Of a DNA stretch of 64,000 bases, positions 8,257-18,003 are shown piece by piece (position 1 is the stretch's first letter; every line of letters starts with the position of its first letter). Source of the DNA: Bradyrhizobium sp. CCBAU 051011 (GTDB taxonomy: Bacteria; Pseudomonadota; Alphaproteobacteria; Rhizobiales; Xanthobacteraceae); NCBI RefSeq assembly GCF_009930815.1, contig NZ_CP022222.1, positions 2,832,501 through 2,896,500 on the forward strand. Reading direction: 5' to 3'. The translations under genes were made by a program, and so were the position numbers. Under the pieces are notes generated by a model, which saw only the letters and a program-made list of their open reading frames with translations, searched no databases and was not told the DNA's origin.

Positions 8257-8646
8257 CTATCTCCGTCGCGCGGTCTTGCGCGTGCCTGTCTTGCGTGCGC
8301 TGGATCGTGTCGTCTTGCGGGCGCTGGACCTTGCCGCGGCCTTTCGCTTGCGCGTGGCGGCTGCTTTCTTCGCCGAGCGTGATCGCGCCGCAGCCGGCCG
8401 GCGTGCCGCGGCCTTGCCGCCGCGCGGCCCACCGATTCGGCCGCCCTTCTTCGCCGCGACATTGGTGTCCTTCACGCCGCGACCGGAGCCGCTCTTGTTG
8501 CCGCCGCCGGTTTCCTTGTTGACGGTCGCCCAGGCACGCCGCTCGGCTTCCTTCTTGCCGATGCCGCGCTTCTCATAGCCTTCCTCGATATGCTCGGCCT
8601 TGCGTTTCTGCTTGTTGGTGTAGCTCGATTTGTCTCCGCGGGGCAT
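8257..8646 (-). CDS. Small basic protein with histone H1-like tail (often annotated plasmid stabilization protein)
   Basis: 129 residues from ATG 8646 with GGGAGATGACCC before it. The first 50 residues (MPRGDKSSYTNKQKRKAEHI, then AERRAWATVNKETGGG) match a small conserved bacterial family whose usual label, plasmid stabilization, has no basis in sequence. The last 70 residues are almost only Ala, Lys, Arg and Ser (for example ARSSARKTTRSSARKTGTRK), like the tail of histone H1 or of bacterial DNA-compacting proteins. DNA binding is a reasonable inference; the role is unknown. Confidence 0.65.
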   Translation of the reverse strand: MPRGDKSSYTNKQKRKAEHIEEGYEKRGIGKKEAERRAWATVNKETGGGNKSGSGRGVKDTNVAAKKGGRIGGPRGGKAAARRPAAARSRSAKKAAATRKRKAAARSSARKTTRSSARKTGTRKTARRR

Positions 8647-8749
8647 GGGTCATCTCCCTCGCTGTTACGGTCGCCCATGAGGCGCAACGCATGGCGCGCG
8701 TGCGGGTTCCGACACGAGAGCGGTGCTGTTCAAACGTATCGGTTGCCGA

Positions 8750-9922
8750 TCACCGCATCGTCGGTGGCGCGTCGAGATTGCCTGACAGGATCGCCTTGCC
8801 GGCATCTTCATAATGCGCGTCGCGGCCCTGGATCTGTTGCGCGATTGCATGCATGTCGCGAAAGCGGCGCTCGAACCTGTTGGCGTTGAACACGGCGGTG
8901 GCGCCGGCCATGCGATAGGCGGTGTCGACCACGGCGGCCGATTGATGGATGGTCCAGGTAGCGGCGATGCGCAGCGCGATGCGATGCGCTTCCGTGATGG
9001 CCTCGCCGCGTGAAAGATCGCGCCAGACTTCAGCGGCGGTCGCATAGAGATAGGCGCGGGCGGCGCGCCATTGCGCCTCGGTGCGGCCGATCAATCCCTG
9101 CACGGCATTGTTGTCGCGCATCGCCTTCAGTGCCTGCGGGGTCTTGGCGCGGGCAAGGTCGATCGCCGCGTCAAGCGTGGCGCGGGCGACGCCGAGCGAG
9201 GTTGCTGCAAAGCCCATGCCGAACGCCATGTTGGTGGAGAGCTTGTACAGCGGGCCGCTTTCGCGCCGGGCTACCGGCTCGTCGCGAAGCGCTGCGAACT
9301 TTTCCGGGATGAACAGATTGTCGACCGAATAGGAATCGGTGCCGGTGCCCCGCAGGCCGATCACGTCCCAGACGTCGTGCATCGTAGCGCTGGTCACCGG
9401 AAACAGGATGGTGCGAATTTCGGGCGAGCCGTCCGGCTTGCGTCGCGGCGTGCCGTCGGCCTCGACGACGCGGACATGGGCGCCGAGCCAGCTCGCCTGC
9501 CGCGAGCCGGAGGCAAAATCCCAGCGCGCGCTGGCCTTATAGCCGCCGGGAACCGCGTGGACTTCATGATTGATCGCGCCCCAGGCGAGAATGCCGGGCG
9601 CGACATTGAAGATTTCGTTGGCCGCATCGGGATCGAGATAGGCCGCCGTCATCGCGCAGACGCTGCACTGGCCAAGGCACCACGCGGTCGAAGCGTCGGC
9701 TTTTGCCACCTCCTCCTGCATCTGCATGAACGCTTCAAGCGAAGCCTCGGCGCCGCCAAAACTCTTTGGCAGCAGCGCGCGGTAAAGCCCGTTCTCGATC
9801 AGCGCCGCCGTTACCGCCGGCGTCAGCCGCCGCGTCCGCTCGATCTCGTCGGCCTCGCGCAGGATCAATGGCGCCAGTGCCCGCGCGCGTTCCACGAGGT
9901 CGATCCCGGGCTGCCTGTTCAT
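8750..9922 (-). CDS. Acyl-CoA dehydrogenase-like group D flavin monooxygenase
   Basis: 390 residues from ATG 9922 (GAGGAAACGC before it); a longer frame from 10009 is rejected. The fold is that of acyl-CoA dehydrogenases, but ALLPKSFGGAEASLEAFMQM and ASTAWCLGQ point to the group D monooxygenase branch (HsaA, DszC and the oxygenase of p-hydroxyphenylacetate hydroxylase), which uses reduced flavin from a separate reductase. No reductase or catabolic partner is adjacent, so the substrate is unknown. Confidence 0.8.
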   Translation of the reverse strand: MNRQPGIDLVERARALAPLILREADEIERTRRLTPAVTAALIENGLYRALLPKSFGGAEASLEAFMQMQEEVAKADASTAWCLGQCSVCAMTAAYLDPDAANEIFNVAPGILAWGAINHEVHAVPGGYKASARWDFASGSRQASWLGAHVRVVEADGTPRRKPDGSPEIRTILFPVTSATMHDVWDVIGLRGTGTDSYSVDNLFIPEKFAALRDEPVARRESGPLYKLSTNMAFGMGFAATSLGVARATLDAAIDLARAKTPQALKAMRDNNAVQGLIGRTEAQWRAARAYLYATAAEVWRDLSRGEAITEAHRIALRIAATWTIHQSAAVVDTAYRMAGATAVFNANRFERRFRDMHAIAQQIQGRDAHYEDAGKAILSGNLDAPPTMR

Positions 9923-10089
9923 GCGTTTCCTCGCATTCTCTTGTTCTTTCGTGTCCGCAATCGTGACCCATCGGCCACCGCCGATCAAGCCGGCGCGCCG
10001 GTATGGCATGGCTTGTGCTGATAGCTACAACCGCAGGTGCGTCACGTCGAGGAATGGGTTACAGTCGAGGTGGAGCAGGGGAGCTGAAA

Positions 10090-11004
10090 ATGGCAGATAT
10101 CAGCCTTTTCGAACCTGAAGATCTCAACAATATCCCGACCTTCCGGGCCGCCTATTCGGATCGCACGGCGTTGCTGATGGCCAAGCTGGCCTATCGCGCC
10201 TACAACGATTTCGACGTCGACGATGCGACGTTCAAGACGTTCAGCACGGATTTGTGCAAGCAGGGATTTGTCGACTGCCGCGCCCTGATCGACCGCGATG
10301 TCGGCACGGCAGGATATATCGTGGAAGGCAACGACATCATCGTCGTCGTATTCCGGGGAACCGAGAACGAACTCGATTGGAAAACCAATGTGAACGCTCG
10401 ATTCGTTGCGCTGCAAGGCGGTACGCGTGTTCACACGGGCTTCTTTCAGGCCTACTGGCCGATCCGTGACGCCATGTTCGAGGTCGTCAAGCGCGTCATC
10501 AAGGCGAAGCAGCGTCCGATCTACATTACCGGCCATTCGCTCGGCGGGGCGTTGGCGCTGATGGCCACGGCGGAACTGGCCAATGACGAGGATGCGACCG
10601 TGCGCGATTGTGTTGCGGCCTGCTATACGTTTGGCTGTCCGCGCGCAGGCGACGCCTCCTTCGACGTGTACGTCAAGGCTCCATTGTATCGAATCACCAA
10701 CGGTGTCGATCTAGTGCCGGCAGTCCCTCCAGCCATCCTTGGCTATCGTCACGTCGGCGACACCCGGTATTTCGGAAAAGTTGGCATTGCCCCGGTGCGG
10801 CGGTCGCCGAACTGGCCACAGAAGATCTGGCGTACGATCTGGGGCCTGGTTGCGCTGGTCAGGACCGGAAAATTTCAGAACATCGCCGACCACAGCATGA
10901 CGATCTATGTCGGAAAGCTGGATGCCTGGGCAAAGGTCAATCTCAAGCAGACGCAAGACAGGCGCGAAGTAACGGCCGACCCGGCGATCGCATCAAAGGC
11001 ATAG
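10090..11004 (+). CDS. Class 3 lipase family protein
   Basis: 304 residues from ATG 10090, preceded by GGGAGCTGAAA; upstream in-frame starts lack this. The lipase class 3 core is clear: VVVFRGTENELDWKTN, then ITGHSLGGALALMA with the nucleophile Ser in GHSLGG, the Asp in TNGVDLVPAVPP, and a late His in ADHSMTIY. There is no signal peptide, so the enzyme is predicted cytosolic or exported by another route. It is divergent from the flavin monooxygenase and converges on the MFS gene. Confidence 0.88.
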   Translation: MADISLFEPEDLNNIPTFRAAYSDRTALLMAKLAYRAYNDFDVDDATFKTFSTDLCKQGFVDCRALIDRDVGTAGYIVEGNDIIVVVFRGTENELDWKTNVNARFVALQGGTRVHTGFFQAYWPIRDAMFEVVKRVIKAKQRPIYITGHSLGGALALMATAELANDEDATVRDCVAACYTFGCPRAGDASFDVYVKAPLYRITNGVDLVPAVPPAILGYRHVGDTRYFGKVGIAPVRRSPNWPQKIWRTIWGLVALVRTGKFQNIADHSMTIYVGKLDAWAKVNLKQTQDRREVTADPAIASKA

Positions 11005-11031
11005 CCAAGTTGTTGTCGGCCTCGCGTGGGC

Positions 11032-12267
11032 TCACGCCGCCGCGCGTTCGAGATCGAGCGACGATTGCGGCGGCCGCTTCGCCGACGGGAAGCTCAGCGC
11101 CACCGCGACGGCAGCCATACCGATGGCGAAGGAGCCGACAAAGAGCCAGTTGTAAGCGTGGAAGGTATCGAACACCCAGCCGCCGGCCAGCGGCCCCAGC
11201 GCCATGCCGAGGCTGGCAAAGGCGGAGACGGCGCCGAACATGCTGCCCATGATGCGCACGCCGAAATATTCGCGCACGAGCACGGCGTAGAGCGGCATCA
11301 CGCCGCCATAGGCGAGGCCGAAGACCACCGACAGCGCATAGAATTCGCCGAGTTGGCCGACCGCGAGGTAGGTGGCGATCGACAGCGCCTGCACGAACAG
11401 GCCGCCGACCAGAACGTGCTTGGCGCCGAAACGATCGGCCAGCACGCCGAGCAGCAGCCGGCCGCCGAGACCGGAAAACCCGGCGAGGCTGTAGACCGTG
11501 ACCGCGGTCAGCGGCGCGATACCGCAGACCATGGCGTAGCTGACCAAGTGGAAGATCGGCCCGGAATGCGCCGCGCAGCAGGCGAAGTGGGCGCCTGCCA
11601 GAATGACGAATTGCGGTGTTCGCAAGGCCTGCGCGACGGTCCACTGCCCGTCGGGCGCATCGGTTCCATTTGCAGCCTCCGGCGTTGAAGGCTCCGGCGG
11701 CTGTCGCACCAGCAAGGAGGCCGGAATCAACAGCACCAACGCGGCGATGCCGATCACCAGCATCGCCGTGCGCCAGTCATAGGACGCGATCAGCCAGCTT
11801 GCGAACGGAGCGACGGTGAGCGGCGATACACCCATGCCCGCCGACACCAGCGCCACTGCAAGGCTGCGACGCTGCTCGATCCAGGCGCTCGCGGCGGCCA
11901 CCATCGGCGCATAGAAACTGCCGGCTGCAATGCCAATCAGGACGCCGAACGCAAACTGGAACTGCCACAGGCTGGTGGCCTGGCTCGCGCCGATCAGGCC
12001 GGCGCCGAGCAACAGCGTGCCCGAGAGCACCACGATGCGGGTGCCGAACCGGTCGGACAGGTTGCCCCAGAAGAACGCCGCCAGCCCCATCGCCAGAAAG
12101 TCGATCGTCGCGGCCGCCGAGATACCGCTACGCGACCAGCCCATGTCTTGCGAAATCGGCTGCAAGAACACCGCGAGCGACAGCATCGACCCGAACACCA
12201 CGCACGTCATCAGCGCACCAACGCCGACGACGACCCAGCCGTAGGAAGACCCGGCGGACTTGCCCAT
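11032..12267 (-). CDS. MFS transporter, monocarboxylate or oxalate/formate type
   Basis: 411 residues, about 12 membrane segments in two groups of six with a hydrophilic loop near residues 195-225. The loop after segment 2 reads GNLSDRFGTR and the matching one in the second half GVLADRFGAK, the classic MFS A-motifs. The overall look (GVLIGIAAGSFYAPMVA, then a Trp-Arg near DWRTAML) resembles carriers for small carboxylates. Start ATG 12267 has GGGGAATCGC before it. Substrate not known. Confidence 0.85.
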   Translation of the reverse strand: MGKSAGSSYGWVVVGVGALMTCVVFGSMLSLAVFLQPISQDMGWSRSGISAAATIDFLAMGLAAFFWGNLSDRFGTRIVVLSGTLLLGAGLIGASQATSLWQFQFAFGVLIGIAAGSFYAPMVAAASAWIEQRRSLAVALVSAGMGVSPLTVAPFASWLIASYDWRTAMLVIGIAALVLLIPASLLVRQPPEPSTPEAANGTDAPDGQWTVAQALRTPQFVILAGAHFACCAAHSGPIFHLVSYAMVCGIAPLTAVTVYSLAGFSGLGGRLLLGVLADRFGAKHVLVGGLFVQALSIATYLAVGQLGEFYALSVVFGLAYGGVMPLYAVLVREYFGVRIMGSMFGAVSAFASLGMALGPLAGGWVFDTFHAYNWLFVGSFAIGMAAVAVALSFPSAKRPPQSSLDLERAAA

Positions 12268-12593
12268 GCGATTCCCCGCTCATTTGTCGTTCTGGTCTGA
12301 GCGGGGGAGATGGTGGCCTATTCGCTGTCGCGGGGCAAGGAGGGGGCGGGAATGCCTCTTACCTGGATTTCGCCGGTTCGAATGAATTTGGCAAGCACCG
12401 CACTGATCACGCGCGCCGCGATGATGGCGTCGTGCCGCTGATTTGCCCGACGTGTCAAATGGTTTCGCAAGATGCGCAGCACGACGGCAGTCGTCGGTTA
12501 CTTTGCATGGGGTTGTTTTCGGTATTTTTGTTGTCCGGTGACGGAAGCTTCAGACCGAACTCGCTCTCATGCTCTGGCGCTTGAGCTTTTCCC
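12268..12593. other. Intergenic region, 326 bases
   Basis: The region lies between the MFS start and the lepA stop, both on the minus strand, so the MFS promoter is here. The stretch TTGCCCGACGTGTCAA (about 12442) and the family G repeat at 12499 suggest most of it is repeat-derived. A T-arm-like GGTTCGAAT at about 12376 has no tRNA around it. No gene seen. Confidence 0.55.
12499..12529. repeat. Family G dispersed repeat, copy 1
   Basis: TACTTTGCATGGGGTTGTTT plus TCGGTATTTT. It is the same 30 bases as at 35523 with one change (G for A). It is not palindromic, unlike the other families. Flanking sequences of the two copies differ. Confidence 0.8.
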
Positions 12594-14405
12594 TCAGCTA
12601 TCCACCTTCAGCGCGGCAATAAACGCTTCCTGCGGGATGTCGACCTTGCCGAACTGCCGCATCTTCTTTTTGCCTTCCTTCTGCTTCTCCAGAAGCTTGC
12701 GTTTGCGGGTGATGTCGCCGCCGTAGCACTTGGCGGTGACGTCCTTGCGCAGCGCGCGGACGGTTTCGCGGGCGATCACCTTGCCGCCGATCGCGGCCTG
12801 GATCGGGATCTGGAACATGTGCGGCGGGATCAGTTCCTTCATCTTCTCGACCATGGCGCGGCCGCGGCCTTCCGCGCGGGTTCGGTGCACCAGCATCGAC
12901 AGCGCATCGACCGGTTCGGCGTTGACGAGGATCTGCATCTTCACGAGATCCGCCACCTTGTAGTCGGTCAAATGATAGTCGAATGAGGCGTAACCCTTCG
13001 ACACCGATTTCAGGCGATCGTAGAAATCGAACACGACCTCGTTGAGCGGCAGATCGTATTTCACCATCGCGCGGGAGCCGACGTAAGTCAGCTCCTTCTG
13101 CGCGCCGCGGCGGTCCTGACACAGCTTCAGCACGCTGCCGAGATATTCGTCCGGCGTGAGGATCGTCGCCTCGATCCACGGCTCCTCGATGTCGGCGATC
13201 TTGACGACATCGGGCATGTCGACGGGGTTGTGGATCTCGATCTCCTGACCGTCGGTCAGGTGCATCTTGTAGATCACGCTCGGTGCTGTTGCGATCAGGT
13301 TGAGGTCGAACTCGCGCGACAGCCGCTCCTGAATGATTTCCAGATGCAGCAGTCCCAGAAAGCCGCAGCGGAAGCCGAAGCCGAGCGCCGCCGAGGTTTC
13401 CATCTCGAAGGAGAAGCTCGCGTCGTTCAGCCGCAACTTGCCCATCGCCGCGCGCAGCGTTTCGAAGTCGTCGGCGTCGACCGGGAACAGGCCGCAGAAC
13501 ACCACAGGAATCGCCGGCTTGAAGCCCGGCAGCATCTCGGTGACTGGCTTCTTGTCGTCGGTGATGGTGTCGCCGACGCGGGTGTCGGCGACTTCCTTGA
13601 TCGCCGCGGTGATGAAGCCGATCTCGCCGGGGCCGAGTTCGTCGACCTGCTGCATCTTCGGCGTGAAGAAGCCGACGCGCTCGACGTCGTAGGCCGCGCT
13701 GGTGCCCATCATGCGGATGCGCTGGCCCTTCTTCATGGTGCCGTCGACCACCCGAATGAGTACGACGACGCCGAGATAGACGTCGTACCAGCTATCGACC
13801 AGCAGCGCCTTCAGCGTCGCATCCCGGTCGCCCTTCGGCGGCGGCAGGCGGGTGACGATCGCTTCCAGCACGTCGGGCACGCCAAGGCCGGTCTTGGCCG
13901 AAATCATCACGGCGTCCGACGCATCAATGCCGATCACGTCCTCGATCTGCTGCTTGACCTTGTCGGGCTCGGCAGCCGGCAGGTCGACCTTATTGAGGAC
14001 GGGCACGATCTCGTGATTGTTGTCGAGCGCCTGGTAGACGTTGGCGAGCGTCTGCGCTTCCACGCCCTGGCTGGCATCGACCACGAGCAGCGATCCCTCG
14101 CAGGCCGCCAGCGACCGCGAGACTTCGTAGGCGAAGTCGACATGGCCGGGCGTGTCCATCAGGTTGAAGATGTAATCCTTGCCGTCCTTGGCGCGGTAGT
14201 TCAGCCGCACCGTCTGCGCCTTGATGGTGATGCCGCGCTCGCGCTCGATATCCATGGAATCGAGCACTTGTTCCTTGCCCGCCATTTCGCGGTCCGTCAG
14301 CCCGCCCGTCATCTGGATCAGGCGGTCGGCCAGCGTCGATTTGCCATGGTCGATATGGGCGACGATGGAGAAGTTGCGGATGTTGGAAATGGGCGTGGTT
14401 GTCAT
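12594..14405 (-). CDS. lepA: Elongation factor 4 (LepA)
   Basis: 603 residues from the ATG at 14405, the usual length. The GTPase motifs are intact: AHIDHGKST (G1), DTPGHVDF (G3) and NKVDLP (G4). The C-terminal LepA domain ends in [20 protein letters not shown]. LepA is a ribosome-associated GTPase that acts on elongation or 30S assembly under stress such as high ionic strength or cold. No classical ribosome-binding sequence is visible before the ATG. Confidence 0.97.
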   Translation of the reverse strand: MTTTPISNIRNFSIVAHIDHGKSTLADRLIQMTGGLTDREMAGKEQVLDSMDIERERGITIKAQTVRLNYRAKDGKDYIFNLMDTPGHVDFAYEVSRSLAACEGSLLVVDASQGVEAQTLANVYQALDNNHEIVPVLNKVDLPAAEPDKVKQQIEDVIGIDASDAVMISAKTGLGVPDVLEAIVTRLPPPKGDRDATLKALLVDSWYDVYLGVVVLIRVVDGTMKKGQRIRMMGTSAAYDVERVGFFTPKMQQVDELGPGEIGFITAAIKEVADTRVGDTITDDKKPVTEMLPGFKPAIPVVFCGLFPVDADDFETLRAAMGKLRLNDASFSFEMETSAALGFGFRCGFLGLLHLEIIQERLSREFDLNLIATAPSVIYKMHLTDGQEIEIHNPVDMPDVVKIADIEEPWIEATILTPDEYLGSVLKLCQDRRGAQKELTYVGSRAMVKYDLPLNEVVFDFYDRLKSVSKGYASFDYHLTDYKVADLVKMQILVNAEPVDALSMLVHRTRAEGRGRAMVEKMKELIPPHMFQIPIQAAIGGKVIARETVRALRKDVTAKCYGGDITRKRKLLEKQKEGKKKMRQFGKVDIPQEAFIAALKVDS

Positions 14406-14520
14406 GGGGCGCGGGATAGCATTCACGCCCCGGTGCGGCAACCATCTTGCTGTATTTTAAGGGGGTTTCTTCACGCCAAGCTGATTCCACTCGGCCCCAA
14501 AACACGCTACGGAATGGGCC

Positions 14521-16119
14521 ATGTCGACTGCATCCATTTCGCCCACGGCCGCGCGCGGCAAGCGTTTTCCATCGATCCGGCGGCTGGCGGCGTGGCTGGC
14601 GTCGCATGCCAGCGACCCCAAGGCCGGTCTGTGGCTGGTGATCGGCCTTGCCGTGGTCCACGCCGTGCTGTGGACGCTGATTCTGGTCAACCTGAAGACC
14701 GGGCAGGACGTTCATATGGACGTCGCGGAGGCCTTCGCCTGGGGCCAGAAGTTCCTGCTCGGCTATGGCAAGCACCCGCCGCTGTCCGGCTGGGTTGCCG
14801 GCGTCTGGTTCATGCTGTTTCCGGTCACCGACTGGTCAAGCTATGCGCTGGCGATGACGACGTTGGGCTGCGCGCTCGTGATCTGCTGGTGGCTGGCGCT
14901 GCGCGTGGTGGATCATCGCCGCGCGTTCTTCGTCGTGGTGGTGCTCGCGCTCTATCCGATCTTCAATTTCAAGGGCTTCAAGTACAATCCGGATCTGTTG
15001 CAGCTCGTCACGCTGCCGCTCGTCGTGCTGGCCTATCTCGATGCGTTCGAAAAGCGCAGCATCAAATCCGGCGTGTGGCTCGGGCTTGCCGGCGCGCTGG
15101 CGCTGATGACCAAATACTGGGCGGTGACCATGATCGGCGCCATCGGTCTTGCCGCGCTGATCCATCCGCAGCGCCTGCAGTTCCTGCGCTCGCCGGCGCC
15201 ATGGGTCGCGATCGTCACGCTCTTCGTCGCGATGCTTCCGCATTTGATGTGGCTGAAGCAGGTGGACTTCGTCCCGTTCATCTACGCTGGCGACACCTAT
15301 TCGCTGACCGACCGCGCGATGATCGACGATCTCGCGCTCGGATATGTCTTGCATAATCTCGCGTTGCTGGCCTTGCCGGTGGTGCTCGGCGCGATCGCGC
15401 TGATGTGGCGGCCGTGGCGTTTGACGCCGTTTCCGTTCCTGGCGCGCGGCGCCAATTCAGGCGTGAACACGTCCCAGGCGCTCAATGTCTGGATCATCCA
15501 GGCGGTGGTGGCGATCGGGCCGCCGCTCGGCGCCGTGACATTCCATGTCTACATCAAGACCGACTGGGGCATTCCGCTGTTCTTCCTGACGCCGCTCGCG
15601 CTGGTCGCGATATCAGCGGTGCGGGTCCGGAAAGTCGCGCTGATGAACCTGACGGCGACCTGGCTGGTGATTTCGCTGATCGTGCTGGCGGCATCGCCCA
15701 AAATTGTCGCCTATGAACTCAGTGAAAAGCGCACGGCAGGCGCGACCTACCGGGCGCGCTCCGAACTCGCCCGCGAGCTGACGGAAGCCTGGCATACCCG
15801 CTTCCGATCGCACTGGCCGGTGGTCGCCGCCTATACCGATACCGGCCAGCCCGTCACCTTCTACAGCCCCGATCATCCGGCGCCGCTGACGCCGGATGAG
15901 CCGTGGTCGTCGGGCCTGACCTCGCTCGAAGAGGCGAAGCGATCCGGCTTCATCGGCATCTGCGAAACCGGCGACTGGAAGCTGGAAAAATGCGAGGCAT
16001 GGATGAAGACCCATGCCGCCAATGCCGAGCGCATGGTGATGACCACGCGGCGATTCTTCCTAGGCATGCCCGGTCCCGCGACAGCCTGGAACATCTTCAT
16101 CGTGCCGCCGGCCAAATAG
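14521..16119 (+). CDS. Family 39 glycosyltransferase (PMT/ArnT-like)
   Basis: 532 residues with about ten membrane helices and the acidic loop after the first (TGQDVHMDVAEAFAWGQ), as in GT-C fold enzymes where an acidic residue in that loop is catalytic. KHPPLSGW follows, as in ArnT-like proteins. A soluble periplasmic-type domain covers about residues 415-532. Such enzymes move a sugar from a polyprenyl phosphate donor to lipid A, protein or another acceptor outside the inner membrane. The acceptor cannot be named. Start ATG 14521 has GGAATGGGCC directly before it. Divergent from lepA. Confidence 0.85.
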   Translation: MSTASISPTAARGKRFPSIRRLAAWLASHASDPKAGLWLVIGLAVVHAVLWTLILVNLKTGQDVHMDVAEAFAWGQKFLLGYGKHPPLSGWVAGVWFMLFPVTDWSSYALAMTTLGCALVICWWLALRVVDHRRAFFVVVVLALYPIFNFKGFKYNPDLLQLVTLPLVVLAYLDAFEKRSIKSGVWLGLAGALALMTKYWAVTMIGAIGLAALIHPQRLQFLRSPAPWVAIVTLFVAMLPHLMWLKQVDFVPFIYAGDTYSLTDRAMIDDLALGYVLHNLALLALPVVLGAIALMWRPWRLTPFPFLARGANSGVNTSQALNVWIIQAVVAIGPPLGAVTFHVYIKTDWGIPLFFLTPLALVAISAVRVRKVALMNLTATWLVISLIVLAASPKIVAYELSEKRTAGATYRARSELARELTEAWHTRFRSHWPVVAAYTDTGQPVTFYSPDHPAPLTPDEPWSSGLTSLEEAKRSGFIGICETGDWKLEKCEAWMKTHAANAERMVMTTRRFFLGMPGPATAWNIFIVPPAK

Positions 16120-16152
16120 AAGCGACCAACCAAGAAGCGTGAGGGCGAACGC

Positions 16153-16950
16153 ATGAATCTCGATCTGACGGACAAGACAGCGCTGGTTACCGGCTCGACC
16201 CGCGGCATCGGGCTTGCAACGGCGATTGGCCTTGCGCAAATGGGCGCGGAGGTGATTGTCAACGGGCGCGAGCAGGCTACGGTTAGCGAAGCCGTGGCAA
16301 AAGTCCGAGAGGCTGCGCCCTCGGCCAAGGTGCATGAAGCGGCGTTCGATCTCGGCCATGCTGCGGGCTGCGGCGCGCTGGTGGCGCAATTCCCCGACGT
16401 CGACATCCTCGTCAACAATCTCGGCATCTATGAGCCAAAGGGATTCTTCGAGATCGAGGATGCCGATTGGTCAAAAATGTTCGAAGTCAATGTCATGAGC
16501 GGGGTGCGGCTGACGCGGCATTATTTGAAGCGGATGCTGGACAACAAGGACTGGGGCCGCGTCGTGTTCGTCTCCAGCGAATCCGGCGTGTTCATTCCGA
16601 AGGAGATGGTGCATTACGGTTTCTCGAAGTCGGCACAGCTCGTCATCGCGCGCGGCGCAGCCGAGACGACCAAGGGCACCAACGTAACCGTCAATTCGGT
16701 GATGCCCGGCCCGACCTGGGTCGAGATGGCGCCGGTTCGTCTGGCCGCACGCGCGAAGGCCGCGGGGACGACCGTCGACGACCTGGTCTCGCGCACCTTC
16801 AGCGAACGCCGCCCGGCCTCGCTGTTGCAGCGCTATGCCAAGCCGGAAGAGGTCGCCAATCTGATCTGCTACGTCTGCTCAAAAGCCTCGAGCGCCACCA
16901 ACGGCGCCGCCCTGCGCGCCGACGGCGGGATTGTTACGAATCCGTTTTGA
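16153..16950 (+). CDS. Short-chain dehydrogenase/reductase
   Basis: 265 residues, the normal SDR length. The Rossmann motif is TGSTRGIG near residue 13, followed by NNLG, a catalytic Ser in FVSSESG and Tyr/Lys in HYGFSKSAQ. The end (GAALRADGGIV) is the usual SDR tail. The start has GAGGGCGAACGC before it and follows the GT39 gene by 33 bases, so they may share a transcript. The substrate is open. The family is large and includes many ketoreductases. Confidence 0.9.
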   Translation: MNLDLTDKTALVTGSTRGIGLATAIGLAQMGAEVIVNGREQATVSEAVAKVREAAPSAKVHEAAFDLGHAAGCGALVAQFPDVDILVNNLGIYEPKGFFEIEDADWSKMFEVNVMSGVRLTRHYLKRMLDNKDWGRVVFVSSESGVFIPKEMVHYGFSKSAQLVIARGAAETTKGTNVTVNSVMPGPTWVEMAPVRLAARAKAAGTTVDDLVSRTFSERRPASLLQRYAKPEEVANLICYVCSKASSATNGAALRADGGIVTNPF

Positions 16951-16961
16951 TTTTCTCTCCC

Positions 16962-17122
16962 GCGCCCCGCTCTTGCGGGGTCGAGCGAGCGAAGCTCGCT
17001 CTTAGAGGGTTGGGGTGAGGAGCTCTCTCCGCGATACTGGTGCGAGTTGATAGACTGGCACCTCCTTGCCCGGATCGCATCTGTCGATGCGATCCGACCT
17101 CTCCCCGCAAGCGGGGCGAGGT
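16962..17122. repeat. Family D intergenic repeat, copy 1
   Basis: Outer arms CCCCGCTCTTGCGGGG and CTCCCCGCAAGCGGGGCGAG bound a segment with two further hairpins: GAGCGAGC-GAA-GCTCGCTC (16983-17001) and CGGATCGCAT-6-ATGCGATCCG near 17074-17099. It lies between the convergent SDR and HPr genes and could end both transcripts. Confidence 0.8.
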
Positions 17123-17146
17123 AAGAAGAGCCGTCAGGTCTCTCGC

Positions 17147-17473
17147 TCACACGCCTTCTTCGTTGAATTTGTCGGCGACCAGCGCGGCGATGGCGTCGAC
17201 CGCCTGCTGCGCCTCTGGGCCGGTCGCGGAGACCGTAACAGTGGTTCCAGGCCCAGCCGCCAGCATCATCAAGCCCATGATCGAGGTGCCGCCGACGGTT
17301 TCACTGCCGCGGGTCACCCAGACCTCGGCGTTGAAGCGCTCGACCATCTGGACGAACTTGGCCGAGGCCCGCGCATGCAGGCCGCGCTTGTTGATGATGA
17401 GAAGTTCCCGCGAAATCGCGCCGGCAGGCACGCCGGACCCGAGTTCCTTTTCGGGCGCGGCGTCGTCGCTCAT
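17147..17473 (-). CDS. ptsH: HPr-family phosphocarrier of the regulatory PTS
   Basis: 108 residues. Phosphohistidine is H33 in RGLHARAS and the HprK target serine is S64 in GGTSIMGLMMLAAG. An extra stretch of about 18 residues precedes the usual HPr start. It accepts phosphate from EI(Ntr) and passes it to EIIA proteins; serine phosphorylation by HprK would switch that. Its ATG overlaps the stop of the EIIA gene by 4 bases, so translation is coupled. No sugar-specific EIIB/EIIC is nearby, which fits a regulatory role. Confidence 0.95.
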   Translation of the reverse strand: MSDDAAPEKELGSGVPAGAISRELLIINKRGLHARASAKFVQMVERFNAEVWVTRGSETVGGTSIMGLMMLAAGPGTTVTVSATGPEAQQAVDAIAALVADKFNEEGV

Positions 17474-17871
17474 TTGCCGGCGAGCACGCGGCTGGCGATG
17501 GTGACGTATTTGCGCCCGGCTTCCTGCGCCATGGCGATGGCATCGGGAAGCGAGCGCTCTTCGCGCACCTTGGCAAGCTTGACCAGCATGGGAAGATTGA
17601 TGCCTGCGAGCACCTCCACCTTCGGGCGGCTCATGCAGGAAATCGCCAGGTTGGAAGGGGTGCCGCCGAACATGTCGGTGAGGATGGCGACACCATCGCC
17701 GCTGTCAACGCGATTCACCGCTTCAATGATGTCGCTTCGACACAGATCGGAGTCGTCTTCCGCTCCAATCGTGATGGCTTCGATTTGTTTTTGCGGACCC
17801 ATGACATGTTCAAGCGCCGCCTTGAACTCGTCGGCAAGGCGCCCATGGGTCACAAGCACTAGACCAATCAT
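17470..17871 (-). CDS. PTS EIIA component, mannose family
   Basis: 133 residues from ATG 17871 with GCGAGGAGTTTCCG before it. It starts MIGLVLVTHG, where H9 is the phosphorylation site of the EIIA-Man fold, and holds DMFGGTPSNLA, typical of the family. In alphaproteobacteria this protein works without a sugar permease and controls other proteins by its phosphorylation state. It sits between hprK and the HPr gene in one minus-strand run. Confidence 0.93.
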   Translation of the reverse strand: MIGLVLVTHGRLADEFKAALEHVMGPQKQIEAITIGAEDDSDLCRSDIIEAVNRVDSGDGVAILTDMFGGTPSNLAISCMSRPKVEVLAGINLPMLVKLAKVREERSLPDAIAMAQEAGRKYVTIASRVLAGK

Positions 17872-18003
17872 CGGAAACTCCTCGCGGGTGCTTTTTGGTG
17901 CACCGCACGAACGCGCCACTTTGACCATCCAGAGGCCCCGCGCAAGAGGGCATCTTGGCTATTGTTCCGGAATTTGCCGGTAAGAAGTGAGGCCTGCGCC
18001 GGA

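Noticed and set aside
12370-12400. tRNA-like T-arm sequence GGTTCGAAT
   Set aside because: No acceptor, D-arm or anticodon stem could be paired around it.
13230-15356. Long plus-strand open frame of 708 codons
   Set aside because: It is antisense to lepA and then crosses into the GT39 gene in another frame. Its composition (His, Arg, Asp, Gly rich) is that of a shadow of GC-rich coding DNA.
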